From positions 310,001 through 374,000 of the forward strand of contig JADJMI010000027.1 of assembly GCA_016709665.1 (NCBI GenBank): 64,000 bases of DNA, in the 5' to 3' direction. Shown piece after piece: positions 18,942-29,575 of the stretch. Made by a program: the position numbers and the translations under genes. This stretch comes from Betaproteobacteria bacterium. Its GTDB lineage: Bacteria; Pseudomonadota; Gammaproteobacteria; Burkholderiales; Usitatibacteraceae. The stretch's first letter is position 1. Each line of letters opens with the position of its first letter. The notes beneath the pieces were generated by a model. The model was not told where the DNA came from. It saw only the letters and a program-made list of their open reading frames with translations, and did not search any database.

Positions 18942-21047
18942 CTAGCGCTCCACCTGGTATTGCGGGGATGTGACGACGAGATAGGCGGCAGTCCGGGCGC
19001 GCCCGAGGGTGTCGTTCGAGGCGAGCGCGTTCACCGCCGACACGATGGCGGACTTCATCGCGGGACTCATGCGGCCGGCCATGAGGTTCCGGTCGAGGCG
19101 ATCGGCCAGCGCGGAGGCGTCGGAGGCGACCGCCTGGTAGGGCGCCAGGTCGAGCGACGTGCCGGTCGCGCCGTAGAACGCCGGGTCGGGGGCGATGCGC
19201 GCCGAGAACAGCAGCGAGTTGGCGACGTTCGAGCGGGCGATCGCGGTGTTGGTCGTCTGGATGCCGAACTCGGGCCCGAGGATCGCCGTACCCGGCACCA
19301 CGTAGTCCGGCGGGAAGTAGTTGAAGACCGAGGGCGGGTAGAAGACGAACTGGCCGAGCTGCGAGGATGCCGAACGGAAGAAGACGCCGTCCGACCGTCC
19401 GCCCAGGGCCCTCGTGACGCCCGTCATGAAAAGTGCCGGCTCGGTGAGCTTCCCGTAGGTCGGATCGATCTTGCGCGCGCCCCGCGCTTCGGGATCCAGG
19501 AGGATCGTTCGCACGACGGCCCGCAAGTCGCCACGCTGTCCCGCGCCGTTGTTCGCGAACGCGCGTGCCACGCGCTCGACGTAGCCGGGCGTGGGATCGC
19601 TGGTGACGAGCTTCTGGATGAGCTGCTTGCCCACGAACGGGCCGACGTTCGGATGCTCGAAGATGTTCCGGTGGGCGAAGGCGAGATCGGCCTGGGGCGC
19701 GAGGTTCGCCGGCGCCGTCACCCCGAGCAGCAGTTGCTTCGTGCCGAACTCGTGCGTGGCGGTGACCGGGATCATGTTCCCGAGGTAGTGGCGGGGGTTG
19801 TTGTTGCGCGCGCTGGCGCCGGGAATGGTGGGATAGGTCCAGCCGGTGAAGGCGCGGGCGAAGCCCTCGATCTCGTCGAGGTCGTAGGTCGGGACGGGCT
19901 TGCCCGCGGCGTCCAGGCGGAGCGTGCCGTCCGGGTTCAGCTCGAACAGTCCGATGGTGAAGAGCTGGAGAATCTCGCGGGCGTAGTTCTCGTTGGGATT
20001 GGTGCCGGTCGCCGGGTTGGCCTTGTTGTTGTTGACCATGTCGAGGTAATCGCCCATGACCGGCGACAGCGTGACCGAGACCAGGAGGTCGTAGAAGTTG
20101 CCGAAGGCCCGGTCGCGCAGGTTCTGCTGGTAGTGGCGCATCGCGTAGTTGCGCGCGTTGTCGATTCCGGAAACGACGAAAATCTGCGAAAGCGCGAAGG
20201 CCACCCGGCCGCGCAGCTGGTCGGGCTGTTCGAGCGAGGAGCGGAAGAACTCCACCTGCAGGGGATAGAGCGAGTAGTTGTCCCGCGCGCAGAAGCTGTC
20301 CGGCCGGACGGGCTGGGTCCGGTCGTCGACGCAGGTATCCGGTCGGTTGGCGGGCACGGTGGGCCAATCGGGATAGGCGGTCGCCGGCAACGCGATTTGC
20401 GCGTCAACCCAACCGGCCGCACCGAGCGAGCGGATACGCGCCACTTCCGTATCGGTTGGCCCGAAAGTGGCCTGTCTCAGGAGGCGAACCGCATCGGCAT
20501 CGCGATCGGCTGTCGACAGGGGCGCGCACATCACCGGGCCCTCGTCGGCGTGGCCGGCGGCGATCATGCGGGCCCGCACGGTGGGGTCGACCGTGAAACG
20601 ATGGTTGGCGTCGTTCCGGTCCGCGCCCTTGTTGTAGGTTCGCCAGACCGGCGTCGATTCCCCGGCGCAGGTCCCCCCGTTCGGCACGGGGACGTGGAAC
20701 GCGATTCCTTCGTAGCTCCATCCCGCGAGCGTCTTCACGAACGCGCACTCGTCGGGATTCGCCGTGTAGAAATGCGAATTCGGCCCGATGCCCGGCGTCC
20801 CGTAGAAGCGACAGACCGGCGCCAGGTCCGGGGCGTCGGATGCCGACCGGTACACGCCGAAGCGTCCCCCGGTCGCAACCCATCCCGCGCCGGCCCCGCC
20901 CGATTCCACGAAGGCCATCTCGCCGGGGCTCGCCGTGACGAAGTAATGCCGCAGGCCGGGGTGGAAATACTCGACCGCCGTGCCCGTCGGTTCGGCCAGT
21001 GCGGCGGAGGTGGCGAGGAGGGCGATCCAGATCGGTGCGGACTTCAT
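18942..21047 (-). CDS. DUF1800 family protein with N-terminal DUF5648-like region
   Basis: I start at the ATG at 21,047, which gives a signal peptide (KSAPIWIALLATSAALA) and 701 residues; the open frame extends 58 codons upstream without one. Residues about 22-190 contain three YFHPGLRHYFVTA/HFYTANPDEC/HRFTVDP repeats typical of DUF5648, a lectin-like secreted module. The rest is DUF1800: LLRQATFGPTDTEV, a FALSQIFVVSG region, YAREILQLFTIGLFELNPDG and FGTKQLLLG. It is transcribed just ahead of the DUF1501 gene. Export to the periplasm or surface is likely; the activity is unknown. Confidence 0.85.
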   Translation of the reverse strand: MKSAPIWIALLATSAALAEPTGTAVEYFHPGLRHYFVTASPGEMAFVESGGAGAGWVATGGRFGVYRSASDAPDLAPVCRFYGTPGIGPNSHFYTANPDECAFVKTLAGWSYEGIAFHVPVPNGGTCAGESTPVWRTYNKGADRNDANHRFTVDPTVRARMIAAGHADEGPVMCAPLSTADRDADAVRLLRQATFGPTDTEVARIRSLGAAGWVDAQIALPATAYPDWPTVPANRPDTCVDDRTQPVRPDSFCARDNYSLYPLQVEFFRSSLEQPDQLRGRVAFALSQIFVVSGIDNARNYAMRHYQQNLRDRAFGNFYDLLVSVTLSPVMGDYLDMVNNNKANPATGTNPNENYAREILQLFTIGLFELNPDGTLRLDAAGKPVPTYDLDEIEGFARAFTGWTYPTIPGASARNNNPRHYLGNMIPVTATHEFGTKQLLLGVTAPANLAPQADLAFAHRNIFEHPNVGPFVGKQLIQKLVTSDPTPGYVERVARAFANNGAGQRGDLRAVVRTILLDPEARGARKIDPTYGKLTEPALFMTGVTRALGGRSDGVFFRSASSQLGQFVFYPPSVFNYFPPDYVVPGTAILGPEFGIQTTNTAIARSNVANSLLFSARIAPDPAFYGATGTSLDLAPYQAVASDASALADRLDRNLMAGRMSPAMKSAIVSAVNALASNDTLGRARTAAYLVVTSPQYQVER

Positions 21048-21463
21048 TCGGTCTCCCGGGTGGCCAAGGGGCCGGCGAATGGGTTGCTCGCCAGGCATGG
21101 CCCGACTTGAGCGCATGGTGCGTGCGGGATGTTTCCCAAATCCGTCAGCCGAGGCCTCATTTGTAACACCGTGTTGACGCCTCGGGCACTCCGGCGCGTT
21201 CGAACGGCCCGCCATTGACAAGGCTCACCCGCAAACGGTCCCGGTCGTGGTAAACGTGTCCGTGCCGGTGGTCGGCCCTCGCGGTCGCCTGGGTGGAGTC
21301 CCACGGATGGAAGGGGCTTTCGCCGCAGGCGAGCGCCTTTTCAACGAGGGGTGCCCGTCGGTAGACTGCGGCCATTGCAACCCGCCCCGACCCCAACCGG
21401 GCCGTCCGAGGAGTTAGCCCCGGCGGCCATGAAAACGACAGCGGGGCGCTGTAAGGAGAAACC
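21048..21463. other. Intergenic region between divergent operons
   Basis: These 416 bases separate the DUF1800 gene (minus) from the ferredoxin-oxidoreductase operon (plus) and must hold promoters for both. No convincing small gene is seen. A perfect inverted repeat AACAC-C-GTGTT lies at 21,165-21,175 and could be an operator. A TTGACA hexamer at 21,215-21,220 has no good -10 partner at normal spacing. The sequence AAGGAGAAACC just before 21,464 is a good ribosome site for the TTG start of the next gene. Confidence 0.4.
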
Positions 21464-23289
21464 TTGAAGCCGACCGACATCGGGGTCGCCGACTACTTCC
21501 ACAAGGTAGTCGACTGCCAATGGGCTTGTCCCGCTCACACGCCCGTACCGGAATACATCCGCCTCATCGCCCAGGGACGCTATTCGGACGCCTACCTGGT
21601 CAACTGGAAATCCAACGTCTTTCCCGGCATCCTCGGCCGGACCTGCGACCGCCCCTGCGAGCCGGCTTGCCGGCGCGGCCGCGTCGAGGAGAACCAGGGC
21701 GAAAAGCCCGAACCGGTCGCCATCTGCCGCCTGAAGCGGGTCGCGGCGGATTTCAAGGACGACATCCGCGATCGTCTCCCGAAGCCCGCCGCTAAGAAGA
21801 ACGGCAAGCGCATCGCCTGCATCGGCGGCGGCCCGGCATCCCTCACGGTCGCGCGCGATCTCGCCCCGCAAGGCTATGCGGTGACGGTCTTCGAGGCCGA
21901 CGCCAAGGCGGGCGGCATGATCCGCACGCAGATCCCCAAGTTCCGCCTGCCGGAGAGCGTGATCGACGAGGAGACCGGGTACGTCCTGGATCTCGGCGTC
22001 GAATTCCGCGCCGGCAAGCGCATCGAGTCGCTCAAAGCGATGCTCGCCGAGGGCTGGGATGCCGTCTTCGTCGGCACCGGCGCACCGCGCGGGCGCGACC
22101 TCGACGTGCCCGGCCGCAAGGAAGCGGCCAAGCACATCCACATCGGCATCGACTGGCTGGCGAGCGTCTCCTTCGGCCACATCACCGAGGCCCCCGGCGC
22201 GTGATCGTGCTGGGCGGGGGCAACACCGCCATGGACTGCTGCCGCTCCGCGCGGCGCCTGGGCGGCGAGGACGTGAAAGTCATCGTCCGCTCCGGCTTCG
22301 AGGAGATGAAGGCGAGCCCGTGGGAGAAGGAGGACGCGCAGCACGAGGGCATCCCCATCCTCAACTACCTCGTGCCCAAGTCCTTCCAGCACGAAGGCGG
22401 CAAGCTCACCGGGATGACCTTCGAGAAGGTGAAGGCCGTCTACGACGACAAGGGTCGCCGCTCCCTCGTCCCGACGGGCGAGCCGGACGAGTCCTTCGAA
22501 TGCGACCAGGTGCTGGTCGCCGTCGGCCAGGAAAACGCCTTCACCTGGATCGAGCGCGACATCGGCATCGAGTTCGACAAGTGGGGCATGCCGAAGCTCG
22601 ACGAGAAGACCCTGCAGTCGACGCTGCCGCGCGTCTTCTTCGGCGGCGACGCGGCGCTCGGCCCCAAGAACATCATCTGGGCGGTGGCCCACGGCCACGA
22701 GGCGGCGGTATCCATCGACAAGTTCTGCCAGGGCGAAAGCCTCGCCGACCGCCCGCCGCCGCACATGAACCTCGTGTCGCAGAAGATGGGCATCCACGAG
22801 TGGAGCTACGACAACAACGTCGTGCCGGACGCGCGCTACGCGGTGCCGCTCAAGGAACTCAAGCTCGCGCTCAAGGACATTCGCACGGAGGTCGAGCTCG
22901 GCTTCGATCCGCAACTCGCGTGGAAGGAGGCGCAGCGCTGCCTCAACTGCGACGTGCAGACCGTGTTCGCCCCCAAGCTGTGCATCGAGTGCGACGCGTG
23001 CGTCGACATCTGCCCGATGGACTGCATCACGTTCACCCCGGACGGGGAGGAGGCCGAGGTCCGGGCCCGCCTCAACGCGCCCTCGGACAACGCCTCGCAG
23101 GACCTCTACGTCGGCGCCGGGCTCAAGACCGGCCGCATCATGGCCAAGGACGAGGACGTGTGCCTGCACTGCGGCCTGTGCGCCGAGCGCTGCCCGACCG
23201 GCGCCTGGGACATGCAGAAGTTCTACCTCGAAATGACGCACGCGGGACCGGGCTGCCGAAGCCGCGAGACCCCGCGGCAGGCGGCGTAG
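21464..23289 (+). CDS. GltD-like FAD/NAD(P)H:ferredoxin-type oxidoreductase with two C-terminal [4Fe-4S] sites (apparent frameshift)
   Basis: The TTG start at 21,464 is supported by AAGGAG upstream. The N-terminal domain carries the cysteines of the GltD-type iron-sulfur module (CQWACPAH, CDRPCEPAC); CIGGGPASLTVARD near residue 125 is the FAD site and VLGGGNTAMDCCRSARR near 250 the NAD(P)H site. The C-terminus has CIECDACVDICP and CLHCGLCAERCP. The frame breaks near 22,200 (GCGTGATCG); one added base gives 608 residues. It is followed after 10 bases by KorA, so it likely passes electrons between NAD(P)H and the ferredoxin used by the 2-oxoacid oxidoreductase. Similarity to glutamate synthase small subunit is at fold level; no large subunit is present. 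Confidence 0.82.
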
Positions 23290-23299
23290 GAGCGCCCAG

Positions 23300-25156
23300 A
23301 TGAAGACCCTCCAGGCAACCAACGATTTCGTCATCAAGTTCGCGAACGTGAACGGCTCGGGCTCCGCCTCCGCCAACACGCTGTTCGCCAAGTCCATCGC
23401 GCGCATGGGCGTGCCGGTGAGCCCGCGGAACATCTTCCCGTCCAACATCCAGGGGCTGCCGACCTGGTACGAGGTGCGCGTGTGCGAGGCCGGCTGGAAC
23501 GCGCGCCGCGGCGGCGCGGACCTCATGGTCGCCATGAACCCGCAGACCTGGGAGAAGGACGTCGCCGAGGTCACCCCGGGCGGCTATCTCTTCTACGACT
23601 CGACGCGGCCGATGCCCGCGGGCAAGTTCCGCGACGACATCCTCGTGATCGGCATGCCGCTCACGGAGATCTGCAACGCGACCTACACGGACCCGCGGCA
23701 GCGCCAGCTCTTCAAGAACATCATCTACGTGGGCGCGCTCGCCGCCCTGCTCGGGATCGAGCTCGCGGAGGTGGAGAAGCTCATCGGCGAGCAGTACAAG
23801 GGCAAGGAGAAGCTGCTCGAGCCCAACGTGAAGGCCCTTCGCATGGGGCACGAATACGCCCTCGCGAAATTGCCCTGCCCGCTCGGCCTGCAGGTGCAGC
23901 GCGCCGACAAGGTGGGCGACAAGGTGTTCCTGGAGGGCAACAACGCCGCGGCCCTGGGCGCCGTGTTCGGCGGCGCGACGGTCTGCGCCTGGTACCCGAT
24001 CACGCCGTCCTCGTCGATGGCCGAGGCCTTCGCGAAGCACTGCCGCAAGTACCGCATGGACAAGGAAACGGGCAAGAACAATTTCGCCATCGTGCAGGCG
24101 GAGGACGAACTCGCCTCCATCGGCATGGTGATCGGCGCGGCGTGGAACGGCGCGCGGGCCTTCACCTGCACGTCCGGCCCGGGCATCTCGCTCATGAGCG
24201 AGTTCATCGGCCTCGCGTACTTCGCCGAGATCCCGGCGACGCTCGTCAACGTGCAGCGCGCGGGCCCCTCGACCGGCATGCCCACCCGCACGCAGCAATC
24301 CGACGTGCTGCTGTGCGCCTTCGCCTCCCACGGCGACACGAAGCACCCGATCCTCTTCCCGCAGGATGCGAAGGAGGCCTTCGAGTTCACGGCGGACGCC
24401 CTCGACATCGCCGACCGGCTGCAGACGCCCGTCTTCGTGCTGACAGACCTGGACATCGGCATGAACGAGCGCCTGTGCGATCCGCTCACCTGGGACGACG
24501 CGCGAACCTACGACCGGGGCAAGGTGCTCACGAAGGAGCAGCTCGATGCCGGCGCGCGCTTCGGTCGCTACCTGGACGTCGACGACGACGGCATCACCTA
24601 CCGCACCTATCCGGGCACGCACCCCTCGCGCGGTTCGTTCTTCACGCGCGGCACGAGCCGCGACCGCTACGCGCGGTACACGGAGGAGGGCACGGCGTAC
24701 GTCGACAACATGCAGCGCCTGCTGCGCAAGTTCGAGACGGCCAAGCACTTCATGCCCAAGCCCGTGGTGCGTCCGGCCGCCAAGCCCTCGCGCTACGGCG
24801 CGATCTACTACGGATCCACGGCCCCGGCCATGGAGGAAGCGCTGGCGCTCTTCGAGGCGGATGGCATCCATCTCGATGCGCTGCGCGTCCGGGCGTTCCC
24901 TTTCCAGGACGCCGTGATCGACTTCGTGAACGACCACGATCACGTCTTCGTGGTCGAGCAGAACCGCGACGGCCAGCTGCGCACCCTGCTGGTCACCGAA
25001 GGCGCGCTGGATCCCGCGCGCCTGGGCGCGGTGCTGCACTACGACGGCACGCCGATCACGGCGCGCTTCATCCACGGCGACATCGCCAAGCGACTCTCCG
25101 CCCTGCAGGTGACGCCCCTCCGGCGCACCGTCGCCGGCGGCGCGAGCGGAGAATAA
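23300..25156 (+). CDS. korA: 2-oxoacid:ferredoxin oxidoreductase, fused gamma-alpha subunit
   Basis: The 618 residues combine the gamma domain (1 to about 190: NGSGSASANTLFAKSIARMG, ADLMVAMNP) and the alpha domain with EGNNAAALGAVFGG, WYPITPSSSMAEA and the binding loop TSGPGISLMSEFIGLA. This is the two-subunit type that oxidises 2-oxoglutarate or another 2-oxoacid with CoA and reduces ferredoxin. It sits between the ferredoxin-linked flavoprotein and the beta subunit with gaps of 10 and 3 bases. Substrate cannot be told from sequence; 2-oxoglutarate is the usual one for this form, and the gene symbol carries that caution. Confidence 0.88.
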   Translation: MKTLQATNDFVIKFANVNGSGSASANTLFAKSIARMGVPVSPRNIFPSNIQGLPTWYEVRVCEAGWNARRGGADLMVAMNPQTWEKDVAEVTPGGYLFYDSTRPMPAGKFRDDILVIGMPLTEICNATYTDPRQRQLFKNIIYVGALAALLGIELAEVEKLIGEQYKGKEKLLEPNVKALRMGHEYALAKLPCPLGLQVQRADKVGDKVFLEGNNAAALGAVFGGATVCAWYPITPSSSMAEAFAKHCRKYRMDKETGKNNFAIVQAEDELASIGMVIGAAWNGARAFTCTSGPGISLMSEFIGLAYFAEIPATLVNVQRAGPSTGMPTRTQQSDVLLCAFASHGDTKHPILFPQDAKEAFEFTADALDIADRLQTPVFVLTDLDIGMNERLCDPLTWDDARTYDRGKVLTKEQLDAGARFGRYLDVDDDGITYRTYPGTHPSRGSFFTRGTSRDRYARYTEEGTAYVDNMQRLLRKFETAKHFMPKPVVRPAAKPSRYGAIYYGSTAPAMEEALALFEADGIHLDALRVRAFPFQDAVIDFVNDHDHVFVVEQNRDGQLRTLLVTEGALDPARLGAVLHYDGTPITARFIHGDIAKRLSALQVTPLRRTVAGGASGE

Positions 25157-25159
25157 GCC

Positions 25160-26215
25160 ATGACCTACCTCGCCAAGCCGAAGCTTCACCACCCGGATCT
25201 TCCGAAGAACGCGCTGGGCCTCACCCGGCGCGACTACGAAGGGACCATTTCGACGCTGTGCGCCGGCTGCGGCCACGATTCCATCAGCGCCGCCATCATC
25301 CAGGCCTGCTGGGAGCTCGCCGTCCAGCCCCACCGCGTCGCCAAGCTCTCGGGGATCGGCTGCTCGTCGAAGACCCCGACCTACTTCCTCGACAAGTCGC
25401 ACGGCTTCAACAGCGTGCACGGCCGCATGCCCTCGGTGCTCACGGGCGCGAACCTCGCCAACCGGGAACTGCTGTACCTGGGCGTCTCGGGCGACGGCGA
25501 TTCGGCCTCCATCGGCCTGGGGCAGTTCGCGCACAGCATGCGTCGCGGCGTGAACATGACCTACATCGTCGAGAACAACGGCGTGTACGGCCTCACCAAG
25601 GGCCAGTTCTCGGCCACGGCCGACCGCGGGTCCAAGTCCAAGCGCGGCGCCGTCAACACCGACGAAGGCATCGACCTCGCGTGCCTCGCCATGCAGCTGG
25701 GCGCCAGCTACGTCGCCCGCAGCTTCTCGGGCGACAAGCACCAGCTCGTGCCCCTCATCAAGGGCGCCCTCACGCACCCGGGCGCGGCCTTCATCGACGT
25801 CGTCTCCCCGTGCGTCGCCTTCAACAACCACGAGGGCTCCACGCGCAGTTACGACTACGTGCGCCACCACAACGAGGCGGTGAACAGCCTCGACGTGATC
25901 ACGATGCACAAGGAGATCACCGCCGAATACCCGCCGGGCAGCTTGCAGGAAGTGCGCCAGCACGACGGCTCGGTGCTGCGCCTGCGCAAGCTCGCGGACG
26001 ACTACGATTCCTCCAGCCGCATCGCGGCGATGAGCTACGTCCAGTCGCACTACGCGCGCGGGGAGATCGTCACGGGCCTGCTCTACGTGGAGCCGGATGC
26101 GATCGACCTGCACGAGCACCTCGGCACCACGATGCGCCCGCTCAACGAGCTGGGCGACAAGGAACTCTGTCCGGGATCGGCGGCCCTCGCGCAGTTCAAT
26201 GCGTCTCTTCGCTAG
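25160..26215 (+). CDS. korB: 2-oxoacid:ferredoxin oxidoreductase, beta subunit
   Basis: This 351-residue thiamine-pyrophosphate subunit shows LCAGCGHDSISAAI near residue 33, GIGCSSKTPTYF near 68 and the Mg/TPP motif GDGDSASIGLGQ with the downstream asparagine (VENNGVYGLTKGQFSAT). The GCGH and CSSK cysteines resemble those holding the [4Fe-4S] cluster in related enzymes. It forms the catalytic complex with the preceding KorA and ends at 26,215 where the next hydrophobic reading frame already begins. Confidence 0.9.
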   Translation: MTYLAKPKLHHPDLPKNALGLTRRDYEGTISTLCAGCGHDSISAAIIQACWELAVQPHRVAKLSGIGCSSKTPTYFLDKSHGFNSVHGRMPSVLTGANLANRELLYLGVSGDGDSASIGLGQFAHSMRRGVNMTYIVENNGVYGLTKGQFSATADRGSKSKRGAVNTDEGIDLACLAMQLGASYVARSFSGDKHQLVPLIKGALTHPGAAFIDVVSPCVAFNNHEGSTRSYDYVRHHNEAVNSLDVITMHKEITAEYPPGSLQEVRQHDGSVLRLRKLADDYDSSSRIAAMSYVQSHYARGEIVTGLLYVEPDAIDLHEHLGTTMRPLNELGDKELCPGSAALAQFNASLR

Positions 26216-26244
26216 GCGCGCTGGCCGTCGTCGCGCTGGCGGGC

Positions 26245-27834
<1,590 letters not shown>

Positions 27835-27846
27835 AGGGCCGCATCC

Positions 27847-28845
27847 ATGATCGATCTCAGAAGCGACACGGTGACGCGGCCGACGGCCGCCATGCGGGAG
27901 GCGATGGCCCGCGCGGAGGTGGGCGACGACGTCTTCGGCGACGATCCCACGGTGAACCGGCTCGAGGCCATCGCCGCAGAGCGGTTCGGCGCGGAGGCGG
28001 GCCTCTTCTTTCCCAGCGGCACGCAGTCGAACCTGGCGGCGCTCATGGCGCACTGCGCCCGCGGCGAGGAAGTGATCCTCGGCCAGGATGCGCACACCTA
28101 CCGCTACGAAGGGGGCGGGGCGGCGGTGCTCGGTTCCATCCAGCCCCAGCCGCTCGCGAACCGGGCCGACGGCACGCTGGATCTCGACATGGTGGCCGCC
28201 GCGATCAAGCCCGACGATTCCCATTTCGCCGTGACCCGGCTCCTCGCGCTCGAGAACACCATCGGCGGCAAGGTGATCGGTCGCGACTACCTCGCGAGTG
28301 CCGTGACGTTCGCCTGGAAGAAGGGCTTGTCGACCCACCTGGACGGCGCGCGCATCTTCAATGCCGCCGTGAAGCTCGGCATGCCGGTGAACCTGCTCTG
28401 CGCGGGATTCGACAGCGTGTCCGTCTGCCTGTCCAAAGGGCTCGGCGCGCCTGCGGGCACCGTCCTCGTCGGGCACAAGGCGCTGCTCGACAAGGCCCGG
28501 CGCATCCGCAAGATGCTGGGCGGCGGGATGCGCCAGGCGGGCATTCTCGCGGCCGCCGGGCTCCACGCCCTCGAGCGCCACGTCGATCGCCTCGCCGAGG
28601 ACCACGACAACGCCGCGAAACTTGCCGAGGGGCTCGCGTCGGCGGGGTACGAGGTCGAGCCCGTGCAGACCAACATGGTTTTCGCGCGGGTGCCCGCCGA
28701 GCGCTGCGCGGTCCTGAAGGAGCATCTCGCGGCGGCGGGCGTCACGGCGATCGTCACGCCGCGAACGCGCCTGGTCACCCACCTGGACGTCGATGCCGAC
28801 GGCATCGCGAAGGCCGTGGCGGCCTTCGCGTCCTTCCGGTCCTAG
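27847..28845 (+). CDS. ltaE: Low-specificity L-threonine aldolase
   Basis: 332 residues with the family start IDLRSDTVTRPTAAMREAM, FGDDPTVNRLE, the PLP-lysine segment SVCLSKGLGAPAGTVLVG and RKMLGGGMRQAG. The enzyme splits L-threonine or L-allo-threonine to glycine and acetaldehyde in the cytoplasm using pyridoxal phosphate. Its stop overlaps the stop of the SDR gene on the opposite strand (28,842-28,845), so transcription from the two converges here. Confidence 0.92.
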   Translation: MIDLRSDTVTRPTAAMREAMARAEVGDDVFGDDPTVNRLEAIAAERFGAEAGLFFPSGTQSNLAALMAHCARGEEVILGQDAHTYRYEGGGAAVLGSIQPQPLANRADGTLDLDMVAAAIKPDDSHFAVTRLLALENTIGGKVIGRDYLASAVTFAWKKGLSTHLDGARIFNAAVKLGMPVNLLCAGFDSVSVCLSKGLGAPAGTVLVGHKALLDKARRIRKMLGGGMRQAGILAAAGLHALERHVDRLAEDHDNAAKLAEGLASAGYEVEPVQTNMVFARVPAERCAVLKEHLAAAGVTAIVTPRTRLVTHLDVDADGIAKAVAAFASFRS

Positions 28846-29567
28846 CCGGCGCCGGCGTTCCCGACGGTCATCCCGCCGCAGACATAGAGCACCTGGCCCG
28901 TGATGAAGCCGGCGCGCTCGTCGAGAAGCGAGGCCACCGCGTGGGCGACGTCCTCGGGCGCGCCCAGCCGCTTCACCGGGATGCCCTCGACGATCGCCCG
29001 CGTCCTCGGGGAATCGGCGGGGTTGTTCCGGTGGAAAAGCTCCGTTCCGATGGGGCCCGGCCCGACGGCGTTGGCGGTGATGCCGTGGGGCGCCAGCTCC
29101 AGCGCCCAGGTCTTGGTCATGCCCTCCAGGCCCGCCTTCGCGGCCGAGTAGACGACCCGCAGTTCCTTCCCGAGGGCCGCGCGACTGGAGATCCCCACGA
29201 TGCGGCCGAATCGCGCGGCCTTCATCGCGGGCAGGACCGCGCGCACGCACTGCATGGAGCACCGAAGCGTGAGGGCCACGACCGCCTCCAGGTCGGCGGA
29301 GGTGGCGCTTTCCGCGGATCCGGGGCGCACGGTGCCGACGTTGTTCACCAGGCGCGTGACGGACCGGCCGCGGGTGGCCTCCTCCAGCGCCGCCGCGGTG
29401 GCGGCCTCGTCCGCGAGGTCCACGTCGATGAAGACTTCGCCCGGCAGGGCGCGCTCGGGCGCGTGGCGGTCCAGGGTGACGATCGCGTGGCCCTCCTGCG
29501 AAAGCCGCTCGGCGCAGGCGCGGCCGATGCCACGCCCCGCGCCGGTGATGAGCACCCAGCCGGGCAT
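28842..29567 (-). CDS. Short-chain dehydrogenase/reductase, FabG-like
   Basis: I choose the ATG at 29,567 (241 residues) because it places the cofactor motif TGAGRGIGRACAERL at its normal position; the frame is open for another 265 codons upstream only because it runs over the phoH gene. Catalytic residues are in ISSRAALGKELRVVYSAAKAGLEG (Ser, Tyr, Lys), with LVNNVGTVRPG before them. NAD(P)H-dependent reduction of a carbonyl is expected, with an acetoacetyl-type substrate plausible given the similarity to FabG/PhaB. It follows phoH by eight bases on the same strand. Confidence 0.85.
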   Translation of the reverse strand: MPGWVLITGAGRGIGRACAERLSQEGHAIVTLDRHAPERALPGEVFIDVDLADEAATAAALEEATRGRSVTRLVNNVGTVRPGSAESATSADLEAVVALTLRCSMQCVRAVLPAMKAARFGRIVGISSRAALGKELRVVYSAAKAGLEGMTKTWALELAPHGITANAVGPGPIGTELFHRNNPADSPRTRAIVEGIPVKRLGAPEDVAHAVASLLDERAGFITGQVLYVCGGMTVGNAGAG

Positions 29568-29575
29568 CGACGCGC

